52,478 bases of DNA from an uncultured Pelagibacteraceae bacterium. Its GTDB lineage: Bacteria; Pseudomonadota; Alphaproteobacteria; Pelagibacterales; Pelagibacteraceae. The stretch is from positions 1 through 52,478 of the forward strand of contig CAJXBA010000006.1 of NCBI GenBank assembly GCA_913050185.1. Reading direction: 5' to 3'. The position numbers and the translations under genes were made by a program. The notes below the pieces were generated by a model, which saw nothing but the letters and a program-made list of their open reading frames with translations, was not told where the DNA came from and ran no database searches. Within the stretch, counting starts at the first letter, position 1. Each line of letters opens with the position of its first letter. Of this stretch, positions 39,672 through 48,967 are shown in pieces.

Positions 39672-39688
39672 AAAAAAAGCGGCCTTTT
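39672..39688 (-). terminator. Weak terminator after plsY
   Basis: On the minus strand AAAAG and CTTTT pair around the loop GCCG and run into seven T. It starts 3 bases downstream of the plsY stop and would separate the pyrB-pyrC-plsY unit from topA. The stem is short, so termination may be partial. Confidence 0.4.
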
Positions 39689-39690
39689 AT

Positions 39691-40302
39691 CTAAAGTTTT
39701 ATTTTGTGTTCAGTTTTATTTATGAGGTTTGAGATGTTTTTTTTGTGAGTGAATATTATTAAAATAAAAAAAATAAATAGAATTAGTTTTATATCAGCAC
39801 TAATATTAATATTTTGATCAAATGATTTTAATGCTGTATCCTTGATTAAAGTTACCATTAGCACTGCCATTGAGGAAAATATAGAAGATATTGAAGAGTA
39901 TTTAAATATCAATAACACAACAACCCAAGTAAAGATAAACAAAAAACTCAATCCATAAGATAAAGCAAATAGAATACCCAAATATGTAGCAACTCCTTTT
40001 CCACCTTTAAATTTTATCCATATTGGAAAAATATGACCTAAAAATGCCATTAAGCATGACAATTGAATTAGTTCAGGCAAGTATTGTTTAGTAATAATTA
40101 CTGGCGCGTAACCCTTTAAAGCATCCAGTAATAGAGTTGAGACAGCTAAAAATTTATTACCAGTTCTAAAAACATTTGTGGCACCAATATTTCCAGAGCC
40201 AATTTTTCTTATGTCCTGACCACTAGCAAATTTAGTTAAGATTAATCCAAAAGGTATTGATCCACTTAAATAGGAAAAAACAATAACTAGTATAATATCC
40301 AT
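39691..40302 (-). CDS. plsY: Glycerol-3-phosphate acyltransferase PlsY
   Basis: PlsY acylates glycerol-3-phosphate from acyl-phosphate, the first step of phospholipid synthesis, in the inner membrane. It has 203 residues with about five transmembrane helices. Motif 1 GSGNIGATN (residues 35-43), the FKGGKG motif (98-103) and the start SYLSGSIPFG are present. It lies 6 bases downstream of the dihydroorotase-like gene. Its partner plsX is not in the window. Confidence 0.95.
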   Translation of the reverse strand: MDIILVIVFSYLSGSIPFGLILTKFASGQDIRKIGSGNIGATNVFRTGNKFLAVSTLLLDALKGYAPVIITKQYLPELIQLSCLMAFLGHIFPIWIKFKGGKGVATYLGILFALSYGLSFLFIFTWVVVLLIFKYSSISSIFSSMAVLMVTLIKDTALKSFDQNINISADIKLILFIFFILIIFTHKKNISNLINKTEHKIKL

Positions 40303-40308
40303 TAATAA

Positions 40309-41601
40309 TTAAATTCTTTCAAAAGCAACTTCACCTTTTACGAAAGTTTTTAATACTTGACCATGTAATTTTCTATTTTCAATTGGAGTATTTTTAGATT
40401 TTGATTTTAATTTATCTTTATCAACAATCCAAGATTTATTAATGTCAAATACACATAAATCTGCATCATTTCCTTTTTCAAGATTCCCTTTGTTGATGTT
40501 AAGGATTTTTGCTGGATTTGATGTAATTGCAGCAATTAATTTTTCAAGTTTTATTGATTTATTGTGAAACAGTTCCAGGGCTAAAGGTAACAAGGTTTCT
40601 ATGCCGGTTGCTCCTGTCGTTGCTTGAGAAAATGTTAATCTTTTTGACTCTTCATCTTCAGGCTTATGATCTGAAACTATAACATCTATAATACCTTCGT
40701 TAATTCCTTGAACTAGCGATTTTCTATCTTTTTCAGTTCTAAGAGGAGGAGATAGTTTTAAAAATGTTCTAAAATCACCAATATCATTTTCATTTAATGA
40801 TAAATTGTTAATTGAAACACCTGTGGAAAAAATTTTACCATCATTTTTAGCTTTTTTGACAACTGAGACAGTTTTTTCAGAAGATATTTGTGAAACATGA
40901 TATCTACAAAAAAATTCCTCAAGGAAGGACAAATCTCTCTCAACAATGATTTTTTCTGCCAAAAAGGGAATTCCTTTTAAACCAAGTCTAGTAGATATTT
41001 CGCCTTCATTAATTAAACCGCCGGCTGATAATATATTGTCTTCCGCATGTTGCATTATCAATGATTCTGATTGACTAGCAAAGTTCATTATTCTTGCCAT
41101 TACCTGAGGATTTTGAATGGTCTTAATTCCGTCCGTAAAAGCCACTATACCTTTTCTCTTAAGAAGGCCAAATTCAGTCATTTGTTTTCCTTCTGTATTT
41201 TTGGTTAAGCTAGCAGATGGAAATATATTAATTCTTGATTTATCTCTTCCTCTTCTTTTCAAAAAATCTACCATTGAAACATTATCAATAACTGGTGATG
41301 TATTTGGCATTGAGACAACCGATGTGACGCCGCCTGATAAAGCAGCATTGCTTAAAGTTCTGAAATTTTCTTTGTATTCATATCCCGGCTCACCTACAAA
41401 AACTCTCATATCAACTATGCCGGGTATCAGAATTTGTTTTTTTAAGTCTATTTTATCAACCGAACTAGGTAAATTTCCGTTAGCTACTTTTTTTCCTACA
41501 GCTTTGATTAAACCTTTTGAATCAATAATTAATCCACCAACTTCATTCATTTGATTTTTGGGGTCAATTATTCTTGCATTTATTAAGTATTTTTCTTTCA
41601 T
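40309..41601 (-). CDS. pyrC: Dihydroorotase-like protein lacking metal ligands (PyrC homologue)
   Basis: The overall fold is that of class I dihydroorotase, the third step of UMP synthesis, with 430 residues including the C-terminal beta part ending GQVLKTFVKGEVAFERI. The metal site is broken. The HxH pair is replaced by Arg66 and Phe68 (VDMRVFVGEPG), and the later histidine of the YHVxH segment is Gln239 (YHVSQISS). His186 (QHAED) and Asp312 (VSDHKP) remain. It therefore resembles the inactive PyrC-prime/PyrX subunits that assemble with aspartate carbamoyltransferase in other proteobacteria. The gene overlaps pyrB by one base (TAATG), which fits a complex with PyrB. An active dihydroorotase would have to be encoded elsewhere. 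Confidence 0.85.
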   Translation of the reverse strand: MKEKYLINARIIDPKNQMNEVGGLIIDSKGLIKAVGKKVANGNLPSSVDKIDLKKQILIPGIVDMRVFVGEPGYEYKENFRTLSNAALSGGVTSVVSMPNTSPVIDNVSMVDFLKRRGRDKSRINIFPSASLTKNTEGKQMTEFGLLKRKGIVAFTDGIKTIQNPQVMARIMNFASQSESLIMQHAEDNILSAGGLINEGEISTRLGLKGIPFLAEKIIVERDLSFLEEFFCRYHVSQISSEKTVSVVKKAKNDGKIFSTGVSINNLSLNENDIGDFRTFLKLSPPLRTEKDRKSLVQGINEGIIDVIVSDHKPEDEESKRLTFSQATTGATGIETLLPLALELFHNKSIKLEKLIAAITSNPAKILNINKGNLEKGNDADLCVFDINKSWIVDKDKLKSKSKNTPIENRKLHGQVLKTFVKGEVAFERI

Positions 41602-42551
41602 TATGTTTTCTTACAAAATATTTTTAGGCAAGCCATTCTTACTGCAACACCCAATTCAACCTGTTCTCTTATAACACTTCTATTAATGTCATCTGCCAAG
41701 TTAGTATCTATTTCGACCCCTCTATTCATCGGACCCGGATGCATTATTAGAGCATTTTTTTTTGCCATTTTTAATTTATCGGGAGTTAAACCGAAATATT
41801 CATAGTATTCTCTAGGTGATGGCAAAAAAGATCCATGCATTCTTTCGTTTTGCAATCTTAACATCATTACTATATCACAATTGTCTAGACCTTTTTTCAT
41901 ATCCGTGAAAGCTTTAACATCCAGACGTTCGATAGAATGAGGTAGTAATGTTTTTGGCCCAACTACGTTAATTTTAGCTCCAAGCATATTCATCAAATAA
42001 ATATTTGATCTGGCAACTCTTGAATGTAAAATATCTCCGCAGATAGCAATTTTTAAACCCTCTACCTTACCCTTTCTATTAATTATAGTTAATGCATCCA
42101 ACAAGGCTTGCGTGGGATGCTCGCAACTACCATCACCAGCATTGATTACAGAGCAATTTACTTTTTGTGATAACAAATTTGGAGCACCTGAATCTTGATG
42201 TCTTATTACGATAATATCTGGATGCATAGCGTTTAGTGTCATCGCAGTATCGATTAGAGTCTCACCTTTTTTTATTGCAGAATTAACAATATTCATTGAC
42301 ATTACATCTGCACCAAGTCTTTTTCCCGCAAGTTCAAAAGAGCTTTGAGTTCTTGTTGAAGGTTCAAAAAATAGATTGATTTGGGTTTTTCCCCTCAGTA
42401 TATCCGTTTTTTTTGAAGCGCTTTTGTTTAAAGTAATAAATGTTTTAGCTTGATTTAATATGCAAGTAACTTTTGAAAAAGAAAGATCCTGAATACCTAA
42501 TAGGTGGTCTTGTTTAGTTTTAACAGCTTGAAGTTTCCTGATTATAGCCAT
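41601..42551 (-). CDS. pyrB: Aspartate carbamoyltransferase catalytic subunit
   Basis: PyrB condenses carbamoyl phosphate and aspartate, the committed step of pyrimidine synthesis. It has 316 residues from the ATG at 42551. [20 protein letters not shown] binds carbamoyl phosphate. [11 protein letters not shown] and [13 protein letters not shown] are intact. A TTG at 42560 would add three residues without homology. No regulatory pyrI gene is present. The dihydroorotase-like gene follows with a one-base overlap, so the two are surely co-translated. Confidence 0.96.
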   Translation of the reverse strand: MAIIRKLQAVKTKQDHLLGIQDLSFSKVTCILNQAKTFITLNKSASKKTDILRGKTQINLFFEPSTRTQSSFELAGKRLGADVMSMNIVNSAIKKGETLIDTAMTLNAMHPDIIVIRHQDSGAPNLLSQKVNCSVINAGDGSCEHPTQALLDALTIINRKGKVEGLKIAICGDILHSRVARSNIYLMNMLGAKINVVGPKTLLPHSIERLDVKAFTDMKKGLDNCDIVMMLRLQNERMHGSFLPSPREYYEYFGLTPDKLKMAKKNALIMHPGPMNRGVEIDTNLADDINRSVIREQVELGVAVRMACLKIFCKKT

Positions 42552-42600
42552 TAAAATCAACTCTATAGCCCTTTATAGGTATCTATGCAAGCATTTTTGA

Positions 42601-43071
42601 CTAGTTTGATAAATAATCTATAGCTCCTTGTAATATGAAAGCCGCTGCATTTTTATCCAATTTTTTTACTCTATTAGTAACGTTTGTGTTTAAATGCTGA
42701 GTTATTTTGAAGCTTCCCTCGCTAGAAAGACGCTCATCCCACATTACGATAGGAATAGTAATATTTTTTGATAAATTTTTGGCAAAATCTAACGCTGATT
42801 GAGACGATTTTCCAAAGGAACTGTCCATATTTAAAGGATTTCCAATAACAATTCCTTTTACACTATTTTCATTAATAATCTCATTAATCTCCTTTAATAA
42901 AATTTCGAATTTAGTTTTTCGAATAACTTTTAAAGGAGTTGCAACCTTTTTGTTTTCATCACATATTGCAAGGCCAATATTTTTGCTTCCTGGGTCGATT
43001 CCTAACAATCTAGAATTGTTTTCAACATTTGTTTTAAATTGCTCAATGTTGAGTATATTGTGTGTTTTCAT
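42601..43071 (-). CDS. ruvX: YqgF/RuvX-family RNase H-fold nuclease
   Basis: This is a Holliday-junction-resolvase-like protein (YqgF). In E. coli it is linked to 16S rRNA 5' end processing. It has 156 residues, with about 20 extra at the N-terminus. LLGIDPGSKNIGLAICDENK has the first catalytic aspartate (residue 26), and VMWDERLSSEGSFKI has the second acidic cluster. It lies 49 bases upstream of pyrB on the same strand and is divergent from gatC. An association with gatCAB and pyrB is common in alphaproteobacteria. Confidence 0.9.
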   Translation of the reverse strand: MKTHNILNIEQFKTNVENNSRLLGIDPGSKNIGLAICDENKKVATPLKVIRKTKFEILLKEINEIINENSVKGIVIGNPLNMDSSFGKSSQSALDFAKNLSKNITIPIVMWDERLSSEGSFKITQHLNTNVTNRVKKLDKNAAAFILQGAIDYLSN

Positions 43072-43111
43072 TATAAATGCTATTTTCTCACTTATTTGCC
43101 AATAATCTCAA

Positions 43112-43399
43112 ATGTCAATAGATAAAGATACAGTAAAACACATATCAAAATTAGCTAGAATTTCCCTAGATGAAAAAAAGATTGATAATTTATCTAAGGA
43201 TTTATCATCAATAATGAAATTTATCGAAAAATTAAATAAACTAAGTACTGACAAAACTAATCCACTTACATCTATAATTAACGCTTCTCTTAAATCTAGA
43301 AAAGATGAAGTAAGAGATGGAAAAATAAGAAGTCAAATATTAAAAAATTCACCTGAAAAAAATGAAGAATTCTTTGTTGTACCAAAGGTTATTGAATAA
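43112..43399 (+). CDS. gatC: Asp/Glu-tRNA amidotransferase subunit C
   Basis: GatC stabilises the GatAB amidotransferase that converts Glu-tRNA(Gln) or Asp-tRNA(Asn) to the amide. It has 95 residues. [20 protein letters not shown] starts it and the C-terminal FFVVPKVIE belt is present. It is divergent from ruvX across 40 bases and lies 1 base before gatA. Confidence 0.95.
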   Translation: MSIDKDTVKHISKLARISLDEKKIDNLSKDLSSIMKFIEKLNKLSTDKTNPLTSIINASLKSRKDEVRDGKIRSQILKNSPEKNEEFFVVPKVIE

Positions 43400-43400
43400 T

Positions 43401-44855
43401 ATGTCTAATATTTCGGAATTATTTCTAACAAAAATAGTTAATGGTATAAAAAAAAGGGATTTTACTTCTGAAGAAGTAACAAAAACATTTATAAATAATT
43501 CACAAAATTCTAAAAAATTAAACGTCTACATTAGTGAGTGCTTTGACGATGCTCTAAAATCTGCAAAAAGTTTCGATAAAAAAAAAGATTACAATGGTTT
43601 GTTGTCAGGAGTTCCGATTGCAGTAAAGGATTTGTTTTGCACAAAAAATGTTAAGACTACCGCTGGTAGCAAAATATTACATAATTTTATTCCTACATAC
43701 GAATCTACTGTTACTAGTAACCTGTGGTCTAAAGGAGCATTTTTGTTAGGTAAATTAAATTGTGATGAGTTTGCAATGGGCTCATCAAACGAAACAAGTT
43801 TTTTTGGAAATGTAGTGAATCCTTACGGAAAACAATTAGTACCCGGCGGTTCTTCAGGTGGATCGGCTTCTGCGCTAGCCGCTGAACTTACGCCTGCAAC
43901 TATTGGAACAGATACTGGCGGATCTATTAGACAACCAGCATCTTTTACAGGAACAGTCGGGTTAAAACCTACCTACGGAAGATGTTCCAGATGGGGAATA
44001 GTAGCTTTTGCTTCATCATTGGATCAAGCCGGGCCAATGACAAAGAATGTTGAAGATTGCGCTTTGTTGTTACAAGCAATGTCGGGTTACGACCCGAAAG
44101 ATTCTACTTCAGTAGATGTCAAAGTTGATAATTATACTTCTAAATTAACAGAAAATGTAAAAGGATTAAAAATAGGAATTCCCAAAGAATATATAGTCGA
44201 TAATATGCCAGCAGAAATTGACAATCTTTGGAAGCAAGGAATAGATTATTTAAAAGATGCTGGAGCTATAATAAAAAATATTTCTTTGCCACATACAATG
44301 TACGCCCTTCCAGCTTATTACATAGTGGCACCAGCAGAGGCATCATCAAACCTGGCAAGATATGATGGAGTAAAATACGGTCACAGAGCTAAAGGTAAAA
44401 ATTTAATTGAGATGTATGAAAATACTAGATCTGAAGGTTTTGGCGATGAAGTCAAAAGGAGAATTTTAATTGGTACCTATGTTTTATCATCTGGTTATTA
44501 TGATGCTTATTATTTAAAAGCACAAAAAGTTAGACAATTAATAAAAAATGATTTTGATAAGGTTTTTAGTGATGTAGATGCAATATTAACTCCTTCAACA
44601 CCTAGCTCAGCTTTTAAAATAGGCGACAAGACAGACGATCCAGTTTCTATGTATTTAAATGATATTTTTACAGTACCGGTAAACCTATCTGGTTTACCTG
44701 CAATTTCTGTTCCAGCAGGTTATGACGAAAATAATTTACCATTAGGATTGCAAATTATTGGAAAAGCTTTTGATGAACAGACAATTTTAAATTTATCGCT
44801 AGCAATAGAAAAAAGAGCTAATTTTAAGAAAAATTTTAAAGTTTGGTGGAGTTAA
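43401..44855 (+). CDS. gatA: Asp/Glu-tRNA amidotransferase subunit A
   Basis: GatA is the amidase that releases ammonia from glutamine. It has 484 residues. The Ser-Ser-Lys triad is readable: Lys76 ([10 protein letters not shown]), Ser151 ([11 protein letters not shown]) and Ser175 ([11 protein letters not shown]). The ATG at 43401 follows the gatC stop by one base; an upstream opening at 43362 lies inside gatC. It overlaps gatB by one base (TAATG). Confidence 0.97.
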   Translation: MSNISELFLTKIVNGIKKRDFTSEEVTKTFINNSQNSKKLNVYISECFDDALKSAKSFDKKKDYNGLLSGVPIAVKDLFCTKNVKTTAGSKILHNFIPTYESTVTSNLWSKGAFLLGKLNCDEFAMGSSNETSFFGNVVNPYGKQLVPGGSSGGSASALAAELTPATIGTDTGGSIRQPASFTGTVGLKPTYGRCSRWGIVAFASSLDQAGPMTKNVEDCALLLQAMSGYDPKDSTSVDVKVDNYTSKLTENVKGLKIGIPKEYIVDNMPAEIDNLWKQGIDYLKDAGAIIKNISLPHTMYALPAYYIVAPAEASSNLARYDGVKYGHRAKGKNLIEMYENTRSEGFGDEVKRRILIGTYVLSSGYYDAYYLKAQKVRQLIKNDFDKVFSDVDAILTPSTPSSAFKIGDKTDDPVSMYLNDIFTVPVNLSGLPAISVPAGYDENNLPLGLQIIGKAFDEQTILNLSLAIEKRANFKKNFKVWWS

Positions 44856-46321
44856 TGGCTGAAAAAAAATTTGATTATTTTATAAATGGAGAGAACGGAA
44901 AGTGGGAAGTTATTATTGGATTAGAAGTTCATGCTCAAGTTTTATCGAAGTCTAAACTCTTTTCTTCATCTTCTACAAAATTTGGAGCCGAACCCAATAC
45001 ACAGGTAAGTCTAGTTGACTCGGCGTTTCCTGGAATGCTTCCTGTTATTAATCAATTTTGTATAGAACAAAGTATTAAAACAGGATTAGGTCTTAAAGCT
45101 ATAATAAATTTAAATTCGGTTTTTGATAGAAAAAACTATTTTTATGCTGATTTGCCTCAAGGTTATCAAATATCACAATACAAAAAACCATTAGTCGGGG
45201 AAGGCGAAGTTATACTTGATATGCCTTACGGTACAAAAAAAGTTGGTATTGAACGACTTCATCTTGAACAAGATGCAGGAAAAAGCATTCATGATATCGA
45301 TCCTGATAATTCTTTTGTTGATCTTAACAGGTCTGGCGTAGCTTTGATGGAGATTGTTAGTAAACCGGATTTAAGATCTCCTGAAGAAGTAAATTTTTAT
45401 GTTAAAAAATTGAGATCTATCATGAGATATCTTGGAACTTGTGATGGAAATATGCAAGAGGGTTCGTTAAGGGCTGATGTAAATGTATCAGTAAGAAAAG
45501 TTGGGGACAGCCAATATGGAACAAGATGCGAAATAAAAAATGTTAATTCAATTAAATTTATGCAAATGGCTATTGAACATGAAGCAAAGAGACAAGTTGA
45601 AATATTGGAGTCCGGAAAAAAGATAGATCAAGAGACGAGATTATTTGATGTAAAGAAAAATACTACAAGATCTATGCGTTCAAAGGAAGAAGCTCATGAT
45701 TATAGATATTTTCCAGATCCTGATTTATTACCACTCAAATTAAACAAAGGTTTAATTGATAAATTAAAGAAGGAGCTTCCAGAATTACCAGATCAGAAGA
45801 AAGATAGATTTATAAAAGATCATAATTTATCTCCTTATGAAGCAAATATATTAGTTTCTGAAAAAGAAATTTCGGATTATTACGAGGAAATGATTAAGGA
45901 ATGTGACAAAAAATTAGCCACTAACTGGATTACAGTAGAATTGTTTGCTGTATTAAATAAAAATAATCTTTCCATTTCACAATCGCCAATTAGTGCAAAG
46001 AATTTATCATCGTTAGTTAAAATGATTACTTTAGGGAAGATTTCAGGAAAAATAGCAAAAGATGTTTTTGAAAAAATGCAAGTTTCTGATAAAGATCCAA
46101 AACAAATTGTTGAAGAGGAAGGTTTAGTGCAACAAAGCGATCCCAAAGAGTTAGAAAAGATAGTCTTGGAAGTGTTATCGAAAAATCAAGATAAGGTAAT
46201 ACAATATCAATCTGGAAAAGTGAAACTTTTCGGGTATTTTGTTGGTGAAGTTATGAAAGTGTCAAAAGGCAAAGCCAATCCCAATCTTGTTAATGATATT
46301 CTAAAAATTAAACTAAAATAA
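44855..46321 (+). CDS. gatB: Asp/Glu-tRNA amidotransferase subunit B
   Basis: GatB phosphorylates the misacylated tRNA and transfers ammonia. It has 488 residues. [38 protein letters not shown] and [14 protein letters not shown] form the kinase-like cradle. A helical tail and YqeY-like C-terminal domain end the protein. The presence of gatCAB implies that Gln-tRNA, and perhaps Asn-tRNA, is made by the indirect route. Confidence 0.97.
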   Translation: MAEKKFDYFINGENGKWEVIIGLEVHAQVLSKSKLFSSSSTKFGAEPNTQVSLVDSAFPGMLPVINQFCIEQSIKTGLGLKAIINLNSVFDRKNYFYADLPQGYQISQYKKPLVGEGEVILDMPYGTKKVGIERLHLEQDAGKSIHDIDPDNSFVDLNRSGVALMEIVSKPDLRSPEEVNFYVKKLRSIMRYLGTCDGNMQEGSLRADVNVSVRKVGDSQYGTRCEIKNVNSIKFMQMAIEHEAKRQVEILESGKKIDQETRLFDVKKNTTRSMRSKEEAHDYRYFPDPDLLPLKLNKGLIDKLKKELPELPDQKKDRFIKDHNLSPYEANILVSEKEISDYYEEMIKECDKKLATNWITVELFAVLNKNNLSISQSPISAKNLSSLVKMITLGKISGKIAKDVFEKMQVSDKDPKQIVEEEGLVQQSDPKELEKIVLEVLSKNQDKVIQYQSGKVKLFGYFVGEVMKVSKGKANPNLVNDILKIKLK

Positions 46322-46322
46322 A

Positions 46323-46979
46323 ATGCTAAAAAATTTAAAACTAACACAAGAGTTGTTAGATTATATTTATAGCCACACTCATCACTTACATCCTGTTCAG
46401 AAAGATATTTTAAAACACAATAATTCTTTGGGAGATTTACAAAGAATGCAAATTTCAGAAATCCAAGCTCATTTACTTCAGTTAATTATTATGATTAGTA
46501 ATGCAAAAAATTGTTTGGAAATTGGCACTTTTACTGGTTTTAGCAGTTTATCAATGGCTTTAGCATTACCTAACAATGGACAAATTACAACATTGGATCA
46601 TGATAATAAAACTGTTGAAGTCGCAAAAAAATTCTTTAAGAAAGCTGAATTAGATAAAAAAATATTAACTATTGTGGCACCAGCATTAGACAGCTTAAAA
46701 AAATTGGCAAAAAATAATAAATTTTTTGATTTAATTTTCATAGATGCTGATAAAGATAATTATATAAATTATTTTGATCTTTCTTTAGATTTAGTCAAAA
46801 GAGGAGGGATTATCATTATAGATAATGTTTTTTGGCATGGCGATGTTTATGACAAAACCAATAATGATAAAAAAACTAATATTATAAGAAAGTTTAATTT
46901 GTATGTTAAAAATGATAAAAGAGTTGAAAAATTTATCTTGCCATTAGGTGATGGTTTAACAATTTGCATGAAATTATAA
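46323..46979 (+). CDS. Class I SAM-dependent O-methyltransferase, catechol/caffeoyl-CoA type
   Basis: It has 218 residues. The SAM site LEIGTFTGFSSLSMAL lies at residues 65-80, and TTLDHDNKTVEVAKKFF follows. The metal-binding acidic cluster is FIDADKDNY (141-147) with DN at 167-168, as in the divalent-metal-dependent caffeoyl-CoA/catechol O-methyltransferase family. The substrate is unknown; small phenolic compounds are the family norm. It starts 1 base after gatB, so it is probably expressed with gatCAB. No other methyltransferase or aromatic gene is near. Confidence 0.85.
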   Translation: MLKNLKLTQELLDYIYSHTHHLHPVQKDILKHNNSLGDLQRMQISEIQAHLLQLIIMISNAKNCLEIGTFTGFSSLSMALALPNNGQITTLDHDNKTVEVAKKFFKKAELDKKILTIVAPALDSLKKLAKNNKFFDLIFIDADKDNYINYFDLSLDLVKRGGIIIIDNVFWHGDVYDKTNNDKKTNIIRKFNLYVKNDKRVEKFILPLGDGLTICMKL

Positions 46980-47067
46980 TGTATTATATTCAAAATTTTT
47001 GTAAGATTAAAAAATTAAACAAAAACCATATTTTTCAAAAAAAATATTAAAATTATTTTACATTATC
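46980..47067 (+). promoter_or_regulatory. Gap before the MATE gene
   Basis: These 88 bases are almost pure A and T. Arms ATATTTTT and AAAAATAT can form a hairpin around loop CAAA near 47029-47049. It may end the gatCAB transcript or be part of the MATE leader. No ribosome binding site is obvious before the GTG at 47068. Confidence 0.25.
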
Positions 47068-48411
47068 GTGAATATTGAATTAAATTTAATTAAAGATCCA
47101 ATAACAGGTTTGATAAAGAAGATAGCTTTACCTGCTAGTATAGGCACTTTCTTTCAAACAATGTATAACATTGTTGACACTTTTTATGCGGGCAAAATAT
47201 CACCTGAGGCTTTATCAGCTTTAGCTAAGTCTTTCCCAGTATATTTTATTATTATTGCTGCATGCATTGGTGTAACTGTTGGTGGCACATCATTAATAGC
47301 AAATAGTATTGGAGAAAATAATAAACAAAAAGTTTTAAGTTATTTTTCGCATACAATTATTTACGGAATACTAGTTTCCATATTAGTCACCTATTTAGGT
47401 TTGAAATTTTCAAAAACTTTTTTTTTACTAATTGGTTCCAGTAATGAAGTAATTTTATTAGGTCTCGAATATACTAACGTTATATTTTCAGGATCTATAA
47501 TATTTATTTCAGTTGTGGCATTAAACGCATTACTACATGCCGAAGGTGACACAAAAACTTATAGAAATATATTAATTTTAAGTTTTTTTTTAAATATATT
47601 CTTAAATCCTTTATTTATTTTTGGTTATGGTTTTATTCCTGCCATGGGTGTAACAGGTATCGGAATCGCTACGATTGTTTCTCAGCTGATTGCTTTTTTA
47701 GTAATATTATTCAGAGTATTAAAAAATAAAAGAATGTTGGGTTTTTCATTAGAATTTTTTTATCCCAAAACTAACATTTTAAAAAATCTTTTTCTTCAAT
47801 CAGCCCCTATATCTGCGGCACTACTTTCTTTTACAATAGGTAATACAATAATACTTACATATATAGGAATTTTTGGTGAATATGCTACAGCTGGATATGG
47901 ATCTGCCGCTCGTTTTGAACAAGTACTTTTATTACCCGTGTTAGGCCTTAATACAGCTATTATCTCAATTATCGCTCAGAATTACGGTGCGAAAAACTTT
48001 TTAAGAGTAAAAGAATCATACTTTAAAGCTATAAAATATGGTTTTACAATCATGATTCTTTCGGGTTTAATAATTTTTTTTTCTGCAGATAGAATAGTTA
48101 GTATTTTTTCAGACAACACAGAAGTTATTGAATTTGGAGCTAGATATTTAAGAATATCAGCTTTTATGTTTCCAGCATATCCAATATTTTTTATTAGCAA
48201 TGGTTTTTTTATGTCCCTTAAAAAATCTGAAAATGCATTGATTTCAAATTTAATAAAAAATATTTTTTTACCTTTATTTGCTTTTTATTTAGCTAAAAAC
48301 ATCAATGGAAGTTTTAATACTTTTTTTTGGTCTTATTGTTATTTCAATTGGTTCTATGTATTAATATTATTCTTTTTTGTTACTTTTTATATTAAGAGGA
48401 AGTTAAATTAG
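47068..48411 (+). CDS. MATE-family multidrug/sodium antiporter
   Basis: This is a MATE-type efflux protein of the inner membrane with about 12 transmembrane helices in two MatE halves. It has 447 residues. IALPASIGTFFQTMYNIVDTFY near the N-terminus and the matching GYGSAARFEQVLLLPVLGLN in the second half are family marks. The start is a GTG with a poor ribosome binding site; the next in-frame ATG (47161) would cut into the first helix, so GTG is preferred. The substrate is unknown. The end overlaps the convergent soxG by 20 bases. Confidence 0.88.
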   Translation: MNIELNLIKDPITGLIKKIALPASIGTFFQTMYNIVDTFYAGKISPEALSALAKSFPVYFIIIAACIGVTVGGTSLIANSIGENNKQKVLSYFSHTIIYGILVSILVTYLGLKFSKTFFLLIGSSNEVILLGLEYTNVIFSGSIIFISVVALNALLHAEGDTKTYRNILILSFFLNIFLNPLFIFGYGFIPAMGVTGIGIATIVSQLIAFLVILFRVLKNKRMLGFSLEFFYPKTNILKNLFLQSAPISAALLSFTIGNTIILTYIGIFGEYATAGYGSAARFEQVLLLPVLGLNTAIISIIAQNYGAKNFLRVKESYFKAIKYGFTIMILSGLIIFFSADRIVSIFSDNTEVIEFGARYLRISAFMFPAYPIFFISNGFFMSLKKSENALISNLIKNIFLPLFAFYLAKNINGSFNTFFWSYCYFNWFYVLILFFFVTFYIKRKLN

Positions 48412-48967
48412 CTGAATCTTTTAACCAATCCCATAAATATCCAGCAAATGATCGTCTAACATATAAATCAATATTATTTTTATTTTTTCGATGTATTGTA
48501 ACATCAACATGATTCAAAACAGTTTGTATGACTTTGTTATCAACGAAGTTATTTGATTCAAAATCAAAAGGACATCCCTTTGAGAGAACTTCAATAATAT
48601 TTGATCCTGACAGTGAAAAAATTGTAAATTGATCGGTAACATTGGTGACAGCACCTAAATTGATTTTAGAAATACCGTCAAACAATATTTGTTCAAGTTC
48701 ATAAGCATCTTTTTCTTTTAGTATTTCATCGTTAGAAACGATTAGCCATTCATTAGGACCCAACCATAATGAAGTGATTTTTTTTTTCTCAGACACATTA
48801 CAAGATTCTTTAGGCAGCATCATTCCAATAATATTTCTAATTTTGTTTACAAAATCTTTGTTTTCTAGATCGCCTCTTAAATTGATTTTAGCTATTTGAG
48901 CTTTTTCTTTCATAGAAAAATTGTTGTAAGAATATTTTTCGGAGACTGGTGTAGAAAAATTAAGCAT
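48392..48967 (-). CDS. soxG: Sarcosine oxidase gamma subunit
   Basis: The gamma subunit belongs to the heterotetrameric sarcosine oxidase and resembles part of the glycine-cleavage T fold (SoxG family). It has 191 residues. KINLRGDLENKDFVNKI, WLGPNEWLIVS and NHVDVTIHRKNKNNIDLYVR are recognisable. It overlaps soxA by 8 bases and converges on the MATE gene with a 20-base overlap. The family is divergent, so the call rests partly on the operon. Confidence 0.88.
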   Translation of the reverse strand: MLNFSTPVSEKYSYNNFSMKEKAQIAKINLRGDLENKDFVNKIRNIIGMMLPKESCNVSEKKKITSLWLGPNEWLIVSNDEILKEKDAYELEQILFDGISKINLGAVTNVTDQFTIFSLSGSNIIEVLSKGCPFDFESNNFVDNKVIQTVLNHVDVTIHRKNKNNIDLYVRRSFAGYLWDWLKDSANLTSS

